Assembly (NCBI GenBank): GCA_013822765.1
Contig: PNKY01000002.1
Span: 558,001 to 622,000 of the forward strand
Direction of reading: 5' to 3'
From: Rhodospirillum sp.
GTDB taxonomy: Bacteria; Pseudomonadota; Alphaproteobacteria; Dongiales; Dongiaceae
Length of the DNA: 64,000 nt
Shown here in pieces: positions 16,428 through 24,390 of the stretch. The translations under genes and the position numbers were made by a program. The notes beneath the pieces were generated by a model. It was not told the DNA's origin, made no database searches, and was given only the letters and a program-made list of their open reading frames with translations. Position 1 is the first letter of the stretch; every line of letters starts with the position of its first letter.

Positions 16428-17056
16428 TCACGCCGCGCGCTTGGCGAGGCCCAGCATGCCACCCATCGCGATCAGGACGCCGCCGGTGGCGCGGTTGATG
16501 TTCCTGCGGGCGCGGTAGCTGTGGATGAAGCGGCGCACTTGCGCGGCTAGGGTGGCATAGAGCGCGGAGTTGAGGGTGCCGAGGATGACGAAGCACGTGC
16601 CCAGGCGACCATCTGCGGCAGCAGCGGCCGCTCGACGTCAATGAACTGTGGAAAGAACGCGACGTAGAACATGATGCCGGCCGGATTGAGCGCGGTCACG
16701 ACGAAGGCCTGCGTGAACATGCGCCATCTGTCGCGCGCCAGCCGGCCGTCGTCCTCCAAGGTCTCCGGCACCGGCGCGCGCCAGGTCTTGATGCCGAGGT
16801 AGATGAGGTAGACGGCGCCGGCGATCTTCAGCGCGTTAGACTGCTCGGCGGACGTCATCAGCAACGCGCCGAGGCCAAGCAGCGTCAGCGTGAGCGACAC
16901 AATGTAGCCGAGGCAGACGCCCGGAACGCTGGCGAGCGCAGAGCGGCGACCCCGGGTCAGGACGTAGCTCACGACCAGCGTATCGGTCGGGCCGGGCATC
17001 ACCAGCAGCAGGATTGCAGCGGTGATGAAGGCGCCCATGGTGTGGAGTTCAGGCAT
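16428..17056 (-). pseudogene. LysE/RhtB-family exporter, frameshifted copy
   Basis: Third of three tandem amino acid exporter genes. The first 150 residues match its neighbours (MPGPTDTLVVSYVLTRG, ALNPAGIMFYVAFFPQF). Reading then leaves frame at the G-run at 16600-16602 and stops early. Adding one G restores VAWGTCFVILGTLNSALYATL and a full match to the paralogues down to GLAKRAA. With that base the gene would be 630 bases, the same as the other two. This is either a recent single-base loss or a sequencing error in a homopolymer. The exporter would sit in the inner membrane with six helices. Confidence 0.85.
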
Positions 17057-17068
17057 TCGCTCTCTCCA

Positions 17069-17698
17069 TCAGGCCGCGCGCTTCGCCAAGCCCACCAGGC
17101 CGCCCATCGCGATCAGGAAGCCGCCGGTGGCGCGGTTCATGTTCTTGCGCGCGCGATAGCTTGTGATGAGGCGCCGCACCTGCAGCGCCAGCGTGGCGTA
17201 GAGGATGGAGTTGAGGGTGCCCATCACGATGAAAGTCGCGCCGAACACCGCGACCTGGTTCAGGAGTGGCTTCTCCGCGCTCAGGAACTGCGGGAAGAAG
17301 GCGACGTAAAAGACGATCCCACCAGGATTGAGCGCGGTCGCCATGTAGGTATGCGCCATGATGCGCCAGCGGCCATGCTGCAGCGGCGCGCCGTCGTCGA
17401 GCGTCTCCGGCACCGGCGCGCGCCAAGTTTTGATGCCGAGATAGACGAGGTAGAGCGCGCCGGCGATCTTCAGGATGTTGAACAGTTCGGCCGACGCCAT
17501 CAGGATCGCGCCGAGCCCGAGCAGCGACAGGATCAGCGCGGTGGCGTCGCCGAGCGTCACGCCCGGCACGCTGGCCCAGGCCGAGCGCTTGCCCTGGGTG
17601 AGGGCATAGCTCACCACCACCATGTCGGTCGGGCCGGGCAGGATCAGCAGCGCCTCGGCAGCGAGGACGAACGCGATCCAGATCTGAAGATCGGGCAT
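17069..17698 (-). CDS. LysE/RhtB-family amino acid exporter (middle copy)
   Basis: Inner-membrane exporter of 209 aa with six hydrophobic segments. The family motif LPGPTDMVVVSYALTQGKRSA is near residues 20-40, and ALNPGGIVFYVAFFPQFL is in the centre. Relatives export lysine, arginine, homoserine or threonine. The start MPDLQIW aligns with both paralogues; an upstream in-frame ATG at 17707 overlaps the stop of the first copy (ATGA) and would add three residues. Substrate is not predictable. It is second in a three-gene tandem array. Confidence 0.88.
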   Translation of the reverse strand: MPDLQIWIAFVLAAEALLILPGPTDMVVVSYALTQGKRSAWASVPGVTLGDATALILSLLGLGAILMASAELFNILKIAGALYLVYLGIKTWRAPVPETLDDGAPLQHGRWRIMAHTYMATALNPGGIVFYVAFFPQFLSAEKPLLNQVAVFGATFIVMGTLNSILYATLALQVRRLITSYRARKNMNRATGGFLIAMGGLVGLAKRAA

Positions 17699-17703
17699 GA
17701 CGC

Positions 17704-18333
17704 TCATGCTGTGCGGCGGGCGAGGCCGAGGATGCCTCCGGTCACCAGCAGGATGCCACCGGCTGCACGGTTCAGGTTCCTGCGGGCGCGATAGCCCTTC
17801 AGGAAGCGCGTCACCTGGCCCGCCAGCAGGGCGTAGAGAACGGCGTTGACGGTCGCCATCACCAGGAAGGTGCCGCCGAGGACCACGACCTGCGGCAGGA
17901 GCGGCAGGTGGGCGCTCAAGAATAATGGGAAGAACGCGACGTAAAAGACGATGCTCTTGGGATTGAGCGCCGTGACGGCGTAAGCGTGTGCCGTGATGCG
18001 CCAGGGGGAGCTTTCGCGCGGCGCGTTCTCGTCGAGCGTCTCCGGAACTGGTGCGCGCAGCACCTTGATGCCGAGATAGATCAGGTAGGCGGCCCCGGCC
18101 AGCTTCAGCGCGGTGAACAACTCGGCCGAGGCGGCGAGCACCGCACCCAGGCCCAGCAGGGACAGCGCCATCGCGGTGAAGTCTCCGGCTGCGACTCCCG
18201 GCACCGTGGCCCAGGCGGAGCGCTTGCCCTGCGCCAGGGCGTAGCTGATGACCAGCAGCACCGTCGGGCCGGGAATGATGAGCAAGGCCTCCGTCGCGGC
18301 GACGAAGGATATCCAGGTGTGGAAGTCGGGCAT
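17704..18333 (-). CDS. LysE/RhtB-family amino acid exporter (first copy)
   Basis: Inner-membrane exporter of 209 aa from the ATG that aligns with the paralogues (MPDFHTWISF); an in-frame ATG 39 bases upstream is less likely. Motifs are IPGPTVLLVISYALAQGKRSA and ALNPKSIVFYVAFFPLFL. It is the upstream gene of the tandem set and overlaps the next gene by ATGA if the longer start there is used. No regulator of the LysG/Lrp type is adjacent. The three copies are diverged enough to have different substrates. Confidence 0.88.
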   Translation of the reverse strand: MPDFHTWISFVAATEALLIIPGPTVLLVISYALAQGKRSAWATVPGVAAGDFTAMALSLLGLGAVLAASAELFTALKLAGAAYLIYLGIKVLRAPVPETLDENAPRESSPWRITAHAYAVTALNPKSIVFYVAFFPLFLSAHLPLLPQVVVLGGTFLVMATVNAVLYALLAGQVTRFLKGYRARRNLNRAAGGILLVTGGILGLARRTA

Positions 18334-18446
18334 CTTGGCGCTCCTGGTCTCGACCGGAGGCCAGCCAGCCATGAGGGAGCGCTATTTCGCAACCCCCAAA
18401 ATTGTGACGGTACAAGGTGCCGCGGTTGGTGGCCGCGGTGCTCTCG

Positions 18447-18887
18447 CTATTGCGAGAGGCTGTAGATGAAGTCGTATTCGGTGCCCTTGTCGTTGCGGGC
18501 ATGAAGCTTCATCTCGCCACGCACGCCGGAATACTTCCCGGTGCCGCCGGTCACCGCGAGGGTGGAGTCACCCGCATCAAGGAACGGCCCCTCGACGGTG
18601 AGCTGGCCGTCCGCCAGGGTGAGCGTCCAGAAGCACTCCCACGCCTTGCCCGGAACGGTGCGGATGCACCAGCCGTTGTCGTCGCCGAGCTTGTTGGCGT
18701 TGCTCTCGTCATAGATCTCGTTGGCGAAGGTGAGGAGATCGCCGGCGCTGTCATCCTTCGCGCCGAGATCGGTGACGGCATCAGTGGTCGCGCGTTCCAC
18801 CAGCTTCAAGGTCATGTTGCCTGCGATTGCCGACGGTCCGGAGACAATGAGCAGAATGCTGGCCGCAGCCATGATGATCTTTCCCAT
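18447..18887 (-). CDS. Secreted allene-oxide-cyclase/dirigent-barrel-like protein
   Basis: Secreted protein of 146 aa with a signal peptide ending near AIA-GN (residue 22). The C-terminal half has the pattern FLDAGDSTLAVTGGTGKYSGVRG ending YDFIYSL, typical of the allene oxide cyclase barrel-like family, with two Cys (WCIRTVPGKAWECFW) that may form a disulfide. Bacterial members have no established reaction. The start is supported by AAGGGAGGGAAAA. It is divergent from the cytochrome c gene. Function is unknown; a periplasmic lipid or small-molecule binding role is possible. Confidence 0.75.
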   Translation of the reverse strand: MGKIIMAAASILLIVSGPSAIAGNMTLKLVERATTDAVTDLGAKDDSAGDLLTFANEIYDESNANKLGDDNGWCIRTVPGKAWECFWTLTLADGQLTVEGPFLDAGDSTLAVTGGTGKYSGVRGEMKLHARNDKGTEYDFIYSLSQ

Positions 18888-19016
18888 TTTTCCCTCCCTT
18901 GTCCGGTGGCGTTGACGCGTGCGGCCCGCACGCGTACCGCTGTTGTAGTATGCCGCTAACACCGTTTGTGCGTCTGTACGAATAAACTGGCGGTCTCGCA
19001 CCTGCTGGGAGACACC

Positions 19017-19397
19017 ATGCGCCATCGCTGGTTTCTGGGTTTGTTGGGTTGGGTCGCGGCGTGGGGGCCGGCCAGCGCTGACTCGGTCGATCTCGCCGGC
19101 GCCGAGGCGCAGTTCAAGAAATCCTGCGGCACCTGCCACGTCGCGGCGGCGGATGGCGGGAAACGGCAGGGGCCGAACCTGTTCGGGGTGGTCGGGCGCA
19201 AGGCGGGCGAGGTGGGGGAGTTCAAATACTCGGAGGCCTTCGCCAAGGGCAGCGGCAGCATCGTCTGGGACGAAAGCACGCTCGACCGCTGGCTGGCCGA
19301 TCCGCAGTCCGTCATCCCCGGCGCGGTCATGCCCTACAAGCAAGCCGATCCCGACAAGCGCCGGCTGGTCATCGAGTATCTTAAGACCCGGCGCTAG
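19017..19397 (+). CDS. Periplasmic class I cytochrome c
   Basis: Small secreted monohaem cytochrome c, 126 aa. The signal peptide spans residues 1-21. Haem-binding C37-G-T-C40-H41 and the axial Met M105 (GAVMPY) are in place, with the family motifs GPNLFGVVGR and YSEAF between them. It would carry electrons in the periplasm. The GMC dehydrogenase pair at 20.4-22.5 kb on the same strand could be its donor, though two unrelated genes lie between. The divergent neighbour encodes an allene-oxide-cyclase-like protein. Confidence 0.92.
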   Translation: MRHRWFLGLLGWVAAWGPASADSVDLAGAEAQFKKSCGTCHVAAADGGKRQGPNLFGVVGRKAGEVGEFKYSEAFAKGSGSIVWDESTLDRWLADPQSVIPGAVMPYKQADPDKRRLVIEYLKTRR

Positions 19398-19418
19398 GCC
19401 ATTCCGAACCAATCCACC

Positions 19419-19431
19419 TTGACCCGGTCAA
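19419..19431. promoter_or_regulatory. Palindrome upstream of the RHH gene
   Basis: TTGACCCGGTCAA is a perfect 6-1-6 palindrome, flanked by two direct copies of ACCTTGA (19416-19422 and 19431-19437). It lies 132 bases before the RHH-protein start. It may be an operator; nothing else identifies the binding protein. Confidence 0.35.
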
Positions 19432-19562
19432 CCTTGATCCTTGGGCGACTTGATTGCGGTCGCAGAGGGTTTAGTCTTGCCCCTAGCCTGCGCATGGGAA
19501 TGTCCGCCAAGACGCAAGCATGACAGGCCCGCAAACGGGCTGACCTGGGAGGAGCCACCGTC

Positions 19563-19883
19563 ATGTGCCACGTGTTCGCCAGCCAAGATCCCGCCATCTA
19601 CCAGACAATCACCCGCTCGGTGCGGCTGAGCGGCTTCAGCACCAGCATCCGGCTCGAAGCGCTGTTCTGGTCGATCCTGGACCAGATCGCCAAGAGCCAG
19701 AATATGTCGACCGGTCGCTTCATCAGCACCTTGCACGATGAGGTGCTGGAGCTGCGCGGGGAGGTCGGCAATTTCACCTCGTTGCTGCGCGTGACCTGCG
19801 CGGTGTACATCGAGCGCAATCAGGGCATGAACCTTGTCCAGTCCGCCCAGAGCGACCTAACCGAAGAGAAACAGGTGGCGTGA
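19563..19883 (+). CDS. Ribbon-helix-helix domain protein (RHH_4 type)
   Basis: A 106-aa protein with a central RHH_4-type segment: SVRLSGFSTSIRLEALFWSIL followed by AKSQNMSTGRFISTLHDEV. Such proteins are widespread in alphaproteobacteria and probably bind DNA as dimers. The C-terminal 20 residues are Gln/Glu-rich and disordered. The start has GGGAGGAG upstream. A perfect palindrome lies in its upstream region. No target is known. It stands alone between cytochrome c and glyoxalase. Confidence 0.8.
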   Translation: MCHVFASQDPAIYQTITRSVRLSGFSTSIRLEALFWSILDQIAKSQNMSTGRFISTLHDEVLELRGEVGNFTSLLRVTCAVYIERNQGMNLVQSAQSDLTEEKQVA

Positions 19884-19990
19884 CTATGCTGCACTGCGAA
19901 GCGCGGCAAGAAACCGCACTGTAGTAATCGGATAACACCCGCCGGCCAGCGGGACTCCTAAGCTTTCGGACGAAGGCTTGGGAGAAGCCA

Positions 19991-20386
19991 GTGGCCAAAG
20001 TCATCCACAGCATGATCCGCGTCCGCGACCTGGACGCGTCGATGAAGTTCTATGAGGCGGCGTTCGGGCTGACATCGGCCGACCGGTTCGATTTCGACGG
20101 CTTCACGCTGGTCTACCTGCGCAATCCGGAAAACGATTTCGAGATCGAGCTGACGTGGAACCACGGCCGCGCCGAGCCGTACACGCACGGCGACGGCTAC
20201 GGCCATGTCGCGGTCACGGTGCCCGATCTCGACAGCGAGCATCGGCGCTTCGTGGAGCGCGGGCTCAATCCCAATCCGATCAAGGAATTCCAGCGCGACG
20301 GCGCGCTGATGGCCAAGTTCTTTTTCGTCCAGGATCCCGACGGCTACAAGATCGAGGTCTTGCAGGAACACGGGCGCTATCGCTGA
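19991..20386 (+). CDS. gloA: Glyoxalase I (lactoylglutathione lyase)
   Basis: VOC-fold enzyme of 131 aa that isomerises the glutathione-methylglyoxal adduct. Metal ligands align with Escherichia coli GloA: H6 (HSMIRVRDL), E53 (FEIELTWN), H72 (GYGHVAV) and E122 (GYKIEVL). The start is GTG with GGGAG upstream. Length is typical. Glutathione-linked enzymes elsewhere in the window (two GSTs, GFA protein) fit a glutathione-using host. Downstream genes begin 52 bases later and may be separate. Confidence 0.93.
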   Translation: MAKVIHSMIRVRDLDASMKFYEAAFGLTSADRFDFDGFTLVYLRNPENDFEIELTWNHGRAEPYTHGDGYGHVAVTVPDLDSEHRRFVERGLNPNPIKEFQRDGALMAKFFFVQDPDGYKIEVLQEHGRYR

Positions 20387-20438
20387 CCAAGAACAATCGA
20401 CCGCGGCACACGCGGCGCAAACGAGTGGAGGATACGAA

Positions 20439-20951
20439 ATGTCGACGACGATGATGGATCGCCGAGCCTTCCTGGCGGCGAGCTCCGCCGGCGCAATCGC
20501 GGTGGCGGTGGGCGGCAACCTGGTGATCGGCGGCAACGGCGCCTGGGCCATGTCGACCAAGGCGCTGACCGGCGACGAGGCGGCGATGCTGGTGCGCATG
20601 GCGCGCGCGACCTATCCGCACGCCATGCTGGACGATGCGATCTACGGCAAGGTCGTCTACTCGCTCGACGAGAAAGCGGCGGCCGATCCCGCGCTGCTGC
20701 GCTCGCTGCAAGAAGGCGCCGCGACACTCAAGAGCAAGAAGTTCGACACGCTGGACGAAGCGGGCCAGGAAGCGGTGTTGAAGCAGATCGAGACCTCCGC
20801 GCCGTTCCAGGCCGTCCGCGGCGAATGCGTCACCGGCATCTACAACAACCCCGATGTCTGGAAGGTGCTGGGCTACGAAGGACCCTCAGCGGAGCTGGGC
20901 GGCTACATTAATCGCGGCTTCAGCGACATCGACTGGCTGCAGGACGCTTAG
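20439..20951 (+). CDS. Tat-exported small subunit of a GMC dehydrogenase (gluconate dehydrogenase subunit 3-like)
   Basis: Periplasmic protein of 170 aa with a twin-arginine signal (MDRRAFLAASSAG, R8-R9) and cleavage near AWA-MST. The mature part resembles the small subunit of membrane gluconate/sorbitol-type dehydrogenases (LTGDEAAMLVRMARATYPH). It usually assists maturation and export of the flavin subunit, which has no signal of its own. The next gene, 11 bases on, encodes that large subunit. An electron acceptor such as cytochrome c is expected. Confidence 0.82.
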   Translation: MSTTMMDRRAFLAASSAGAIAVAVGGNLVIGGNGAWAMSTKALTGDEAAMLVRMARATYPHAMLDDAIYGKVVYSLDEKAAADPALLRSLQEGAATLKSKKFDTLDEAGQEAVLKQIETSAPFQAVRGECVTGIYNNPDVWKVLGYEGPSAELGGYINRGFSDIDWLQDA

Positions 20952-20962
20952 GGAGAACCATC

Positions 20963-22534
20963 ATGGCCACAAAATTTGAACTGAACGACGACAGCGTCGT
21001 GGTGGTGATCGGCTCCGGCGCTGGCGGCGGAACCCTGTCCAACGAGCTCGCGCAGAAGGGCGTCAAGGTGGTGCTGCTGGAAGCGGGCGGCCGCCACGAG
21101 ATCGAGGACTTCGTCAACGACGAATGGTCGAGCTTCGGCCAGATCTCCTGGCTCGACAAGCGCACGACCTCCGGCAACTGGCGGGTGGCGAAGGATTTCG
21201 CCGGCCTGCCGGCATGGATCGTGAAGGCGGTCGGCGGATCGACCGTGCATTGGGCCGGCGCCTCGCTGCGGTTCCAGGAGCACGAGTTCAAGGTGAAGTC
21301 GACCTATGGCGACATCGCCGGCGCCAACCTGCTGGATTGGCCGATCTCGCTCGCCGAGATGGAGCCCTACTACGACAGGGCGGAAGACAAGATGGGCGTC
21401 ACCGGCACGCACGGCATTCCGCGCCTGCCGGGCAACAACAACTTCCGGGTGTTGGCGGCCGGCGCCAAGAAGCTCGGCTACAAGGAGTTCCACACCGGCA
21501 ACATGGCGATTAACTCGCAACCGCGCGACGGGCGCGGCGCCTGCCAGCAGATCGGCTTCTGCTTCCAGGGCTGCAAGTCGGGCGCCAAGTGGTCGACCCT
21601 CTATACCGAGATCCCGAAGGGCGAGGCGACCGGCAATCTCGAGGTGCGGCCGAGCAGCCAGGCGCTGCAGATCCAGCACGACGATAGCGGCAAGGTGACC
21701 GGCGTGCTTTATGCCAACAAGGACGGCAAGCGGCAGGTGCAGCTGGCGAGGGTGGTGGCGGTGGCCGGCAACTCGATCGAGAGTCCGCGGCTGCTGCTCA
21801 ATTCCGCCACGTCGAAATACCCCGACGGATTGGCCAACTCGTCGGGACAAGTGGGCAAGAACTACATGCGGCACATGACGGGGTCGGTCTATGCGATCTT
21901 CGACAAGCCGGTGCACATGTATCGCGGCACCACCATGGCCGGCATCATCCGCGATGAATCGGCGTTCAAGCCCGACCGCGGCTTCGTCGGCGGCTATGAG
22001 ATGGAGACGCTGTCACTGGGCGTGCCGTTCATGGCCGCGTTCCTCGACCCCGGCGCCTGGGGCCGCGACTTCTCGTCAGCGATGGAAGGCTACGCCAACA
22101 TGGCCGGCATGTGGCTGGTGGGCGAGGATATGCCGCAGGAGAAGAACAGCGTCACTCTGCACGCCACGGAGAAGGATCAGTACGGCCTGCCGGTGCCCAA
22201 CGTGAATTTCGACGACCATGCGAATGACGTCGCGATGCGCGAGCACGCATTCACGCAGGGCAGCGCGGTCTATGACGCGGTGGGCGCGGTGAAGACGTTC
22301 CGTACGCCGCCTTATCCGTCGACCCACAATCTCGGCACCAACCGGATGAGCGAGAAGGCGAGCGACGGCGTGGTGAACAAACACGGCCAGGCCCACGACA
22401 TCGCCAACCTGTTCATCTCGGACGGCAGCCAGTTCACCACCGGCGCGGCGGAGAACCCGACGCTCACCATCGTGGCGCTGGCGATCCGGCAGGCGGAGTA
22501 TATCGCCGACCAGATGGCGAAGAACGAGATCTGA
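20963..22534 (+). CDS. GMC-family FAD-dependent dehydrogenase, large subunit
   Basis: Flavoprotein of 523 aa. The FAD Rossmann motif is IGSGAGGG (16-23) with the acidic strand end LLEAGG; the GMC signature NSIESPRLLLNSA is central, and the C-terminal active-site region contains STHNLGTNRM and NPTLTIVALAIRQAEYI. Members oxidise sugars, polyols or alcohols in the periplasm and pass electrons to cytochrome c. It has no signal peptide, so it probably travels with the Tat small subunit encoded just upstream. The substrate is unknown. Confidence 0.9.
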   Translation: MATKFELNDDSVVVVIGSGAGGGTLSNELAQKGVKVVLLEAGGRHEIEDFVNDEWSSFGQISWLDKRTTSGNWRVAKDFAGLPAWIVKAVGGSTVHWAGASLRFQEHEFKVKSTYGDIAGANLLDWPISLAEMEPYYDRAEDKMGVTGTHGIPRLPGNNNFRVLAAGAKKLGYKEFHTGNMAINSQPRDGRGACQQIGFCFQGCKSGAKWSTLYTEIPKGEATGNLEVRPSSQALQIQHDDSGKVTGVLYANKDGKRQVQLARVVAVAGNSIESPRLLLNSATSKYPDGLANSSGQVGKNYMRHMTGSVYAIFDKPVHMYRGTTMAGIIRDESAFKPDRGFVGGYEMETLSLGVPFMAAFLDPGAWGRDFSSAMEGYANMAGMWLVGEDMPQEKNSVTLHATEKDQYGLPVPNVNFDDHANDVAMREHAFTQGSAVYDAVGAVKTFRTPPYPSTHNLGTNRMSEKASDGVVNKHGQAHDIANLFISDGSQFTTGAAENPTLTIVALAIRQAEYIADQMAKNEI

Positions 22535-22551
22535 GGGTCCTCCCTGGGGTG

Positions 22552-22580
22552 CGCCGCTCCGGTCGCTGACCGGGGCGGCG
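22552..22580. terminator. Bidirectional hairpin terminator
   Basis: CGCCGCTCCGGTC and GACCGGGGCGGCG pair over 13 bases (one wobble) around a GCT loop, followed by TTGCCTT. It lies 18 bases past the dehydrogenase stop and just past the convergent ELM1-family gene. Confidence 0.75.
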
Positions 22581-22585
22581 TTGCC

Positions 22586-23761
22586 TTATTCCGCCGCGCG
22601 GCGCGAGATCCAACCCTGCAGGGCGCGGCAGCGCGCGACCACCTCGGACAACCCGGAGATTCGGGTCAGATCTTGTGCGGTTTTGCGGATCGGCGGCATC
22701 TCGGGATTGAACGCCGATGCCGGGCGCGCCAGGTCAAGCGCGTAGACCGCCTGCTGGATGCGCCGCAGGTCGCGCGGATATCGCAGGATGTGTTGCGCAT
22801 GCAGCCAGTCCTGCGCAGCATTGAGCCGCTCGCCGGCGCCTGTCAGGCCGCGCGCGCGCATGGTCTCGCTCAAGCGGCTGAGGCGGTTGAACAGGCCGCG
22901 GCGCCAGCTGCGCTGGAGATCCACGCGGTTGGGCGATTCGATCACATAGGTCGGCGTGCCGGAGCCGCAGCCATCGAGGATCATGGACGCGCTGTCGGCG
23001 GTGACGAACAGGCACGCGGACTCGCGCAGCAGGGTGTCGTAGGGATTGCTGTTGTCGTTGGCATGGTTGTCGTTGGCCGGGGCAGGAGACCAGCGATAGA
23101 CGCGCGGGCGGAACAGGACGCCTTCCACCGCGGCGATCCAGGCCTCGGGCGTGCGCCGCGACGTGCACACGATGACCGATCCGCCATGGCGGTCGGCGGC
23201 CATCTGGGCGCGCAGCGCGACCTCCTTGAGCGTGCTCTCCGCAGTATCGAACTCCTTGACCTCGCCGCCCAGCAGGATGGTGAACCATGGCTTCGGCGCC
23301 GGCACGACGGCGCTGCTGGCATTTCGCATGCGCCGCGGACGCGCCAGCGGCAGTCGCAGGCCGACGACATTCGAGCGCTTGGGCAGCATGAACTGCGGCG
23401 TGCCGACCAGCAGATCGTATTCCGCGATGGCGCGATGTGCGCGGCCGATCGAGACGATCCTGGTGCGGCCGCCAGATTGTTCCTTGACCCAGAACGCAAC
23501 GCGGCTCGCTCGCCGACCGCAGCACACGATCAACGACGGCCAGGGTGCCTGCAAGCCAAGCGCGTGGCGGCGGCGCGCGCCATCGTCGGTGTCGGACAAT
23601 AAGCGATGCGTGAGAACGCGATCGTCTGCGCCAGCGGCCCAGTCGAGGCGCTTGATCACGTACGGTCGATCGAGCGCGTCGGCCAAGGCTAGGCACTGCT
23701 CGTTGTCGCCGGAGGCGTGGGTCTGGAGAATCCAGATATCGGACTGAAACGCGCTGATCAT
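22586..23761 (-). CDS. ELM1-family (mitochondrial fission ELM1-like) protein
   Basis: Protein of 391 aa from MISAFQSDIWILQTHASGDN. The start motif and the later segments FTILLGGEVKEFD, SVIVCTSRRTPEAW and LFVTADSASMILDGCGSGTPTYVIE match the ELM1/COG3660 family. These look like GT-B-type folds with a nucleotide-sugar-like C-terminal half, and bacterial members often sit in cell-envelope or LPS loci. No reaction is established. Here it is divergent from a Wzx-like flippase, consistent with a surface glycan role. A Lys/Arg-rich insert and an Asn-rich loop (PANDNHANDNSNP) are peculiar. Confidence 0.82.
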   Translation of the reverse strand: MISAFQSDIWILQTHASGDNEQCLALADALDRPYVIKRLDWAAGADDRVLTHRLLSDTDDGARRRHALGLQAPWPSLIVCCGRRASRVAFWVKEQSGGRTRIVSIGRAHRAIAEYDLLVGTPQFMLPKRSNVVGLRLPLARPRRMRNASSAVVPAPKPWFTILLGGEVKEFDTAESTLKEVALRAQMAADRHGGSVIVCTSRRTPEAWIAAVEGVLFRPRVYRWSPAPANDNHANDNSNPYDTLLRESACLFVTADSASMILDGCGSGTPTYVIESPNRVDLQRSWRRGLFNRLSRLSETMRARGLTGAGERLNAAQDWLHAQHILRYPRDLRRIQQAVYALDLARPASAFNPEMPPIRKTAQDLTRISGLSEVVARCRALQGWISRRAAE

Positions 23762-24390
23762 GCTCACTGCGGACGGATGTGCGATATCGCCAATGCTACG
23801 TTGCAGCCGGTCCCCTAGATGTTGGGTGCCGCGCCCCGCCCGGCAAGGTGCCGGAGTGCGACAAAAACCACCTGTGTCACCGATCACAAAGCCGCGATTC
23901 GGGTCTTGCGCAAAAACCGCGGTGGGTTGGGGGATATTGCATCAATTCAAGCCGCCCGCAATCGATCTCCGCTAGAGACGCCTCTTCCCACCTTTGTGGG
24001 GGAAGGATCCGGAGCCTTAGCGAGGCGCAGCTGGATCGGGGTGCCGCCGGACGATCGCTTGGGCGCCCCGTTGGCTGTCGTGCGGCGGCCCCCATCCCAA
24101 CCTTCTCCCACAAGGGGGAAGGGGCTCAGCAAGCATGTCGGATCGGCCGTGCGTTCCGTATGCGATGGCCGTGAGAACGGCGACACCGGTTGCATCCCTG
24201 TGACATCGGCGCAGTGCGGCAACTTGCGGGGCGTTGGCGGCTTGCTTCCCGGACCGGGGCCACTTTCCGGCGCCGGACCTATCTGCTAGGACCTTTCTGC
24301 CAAGAGGGGGCGCGGCGAGTGGGCCATGGTCGTGGCGGCGCAGTGTGGCGAGCGCCATTCGCAAGACGGTAAAAGGCCAATATCCAGCCC
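23762..24390. other. Long intergenic region between the ELM1 gene and the flippase gene
   Basis: This 629-base divergent gap has no convincing gene. It holds the promoters of both neighbours and the hairpin repeat at 23985-24124. No clear operator was seen. Open frames here are short and lack family resemblance. Confidence 0.6.
23985..24124. repeat. Intergenic element bounded by two inverted-repeat hairpins
   Basis: The left hairpin is CTTCCCACCTTTGTGGGGGAAG and the right is CCTTCTCCCACAAGGGGGAAGG; each folds on itself and the two are similar. About 95 bases of GC-rich sequence separate them. A single related hairpin lies at 15017-15038. It resembles dispersed intergenic repeats of GC-rich alphaproteobacteria, but family membership needs a genome scan. 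Confidence 0.55.

Noticed and set aside
17699-17707. ATG at 17707 as the main start of the middle LysE gene
   Set aside because: It overlaps the preceding stop neatly but adds three residues absent from both paralogues; noted as alternative only.
23762-24390. Small genes in the flippase upstream gap
   Set aside because: Open frames are short, mutually overlapping and cross the hairpin repeat; no support.
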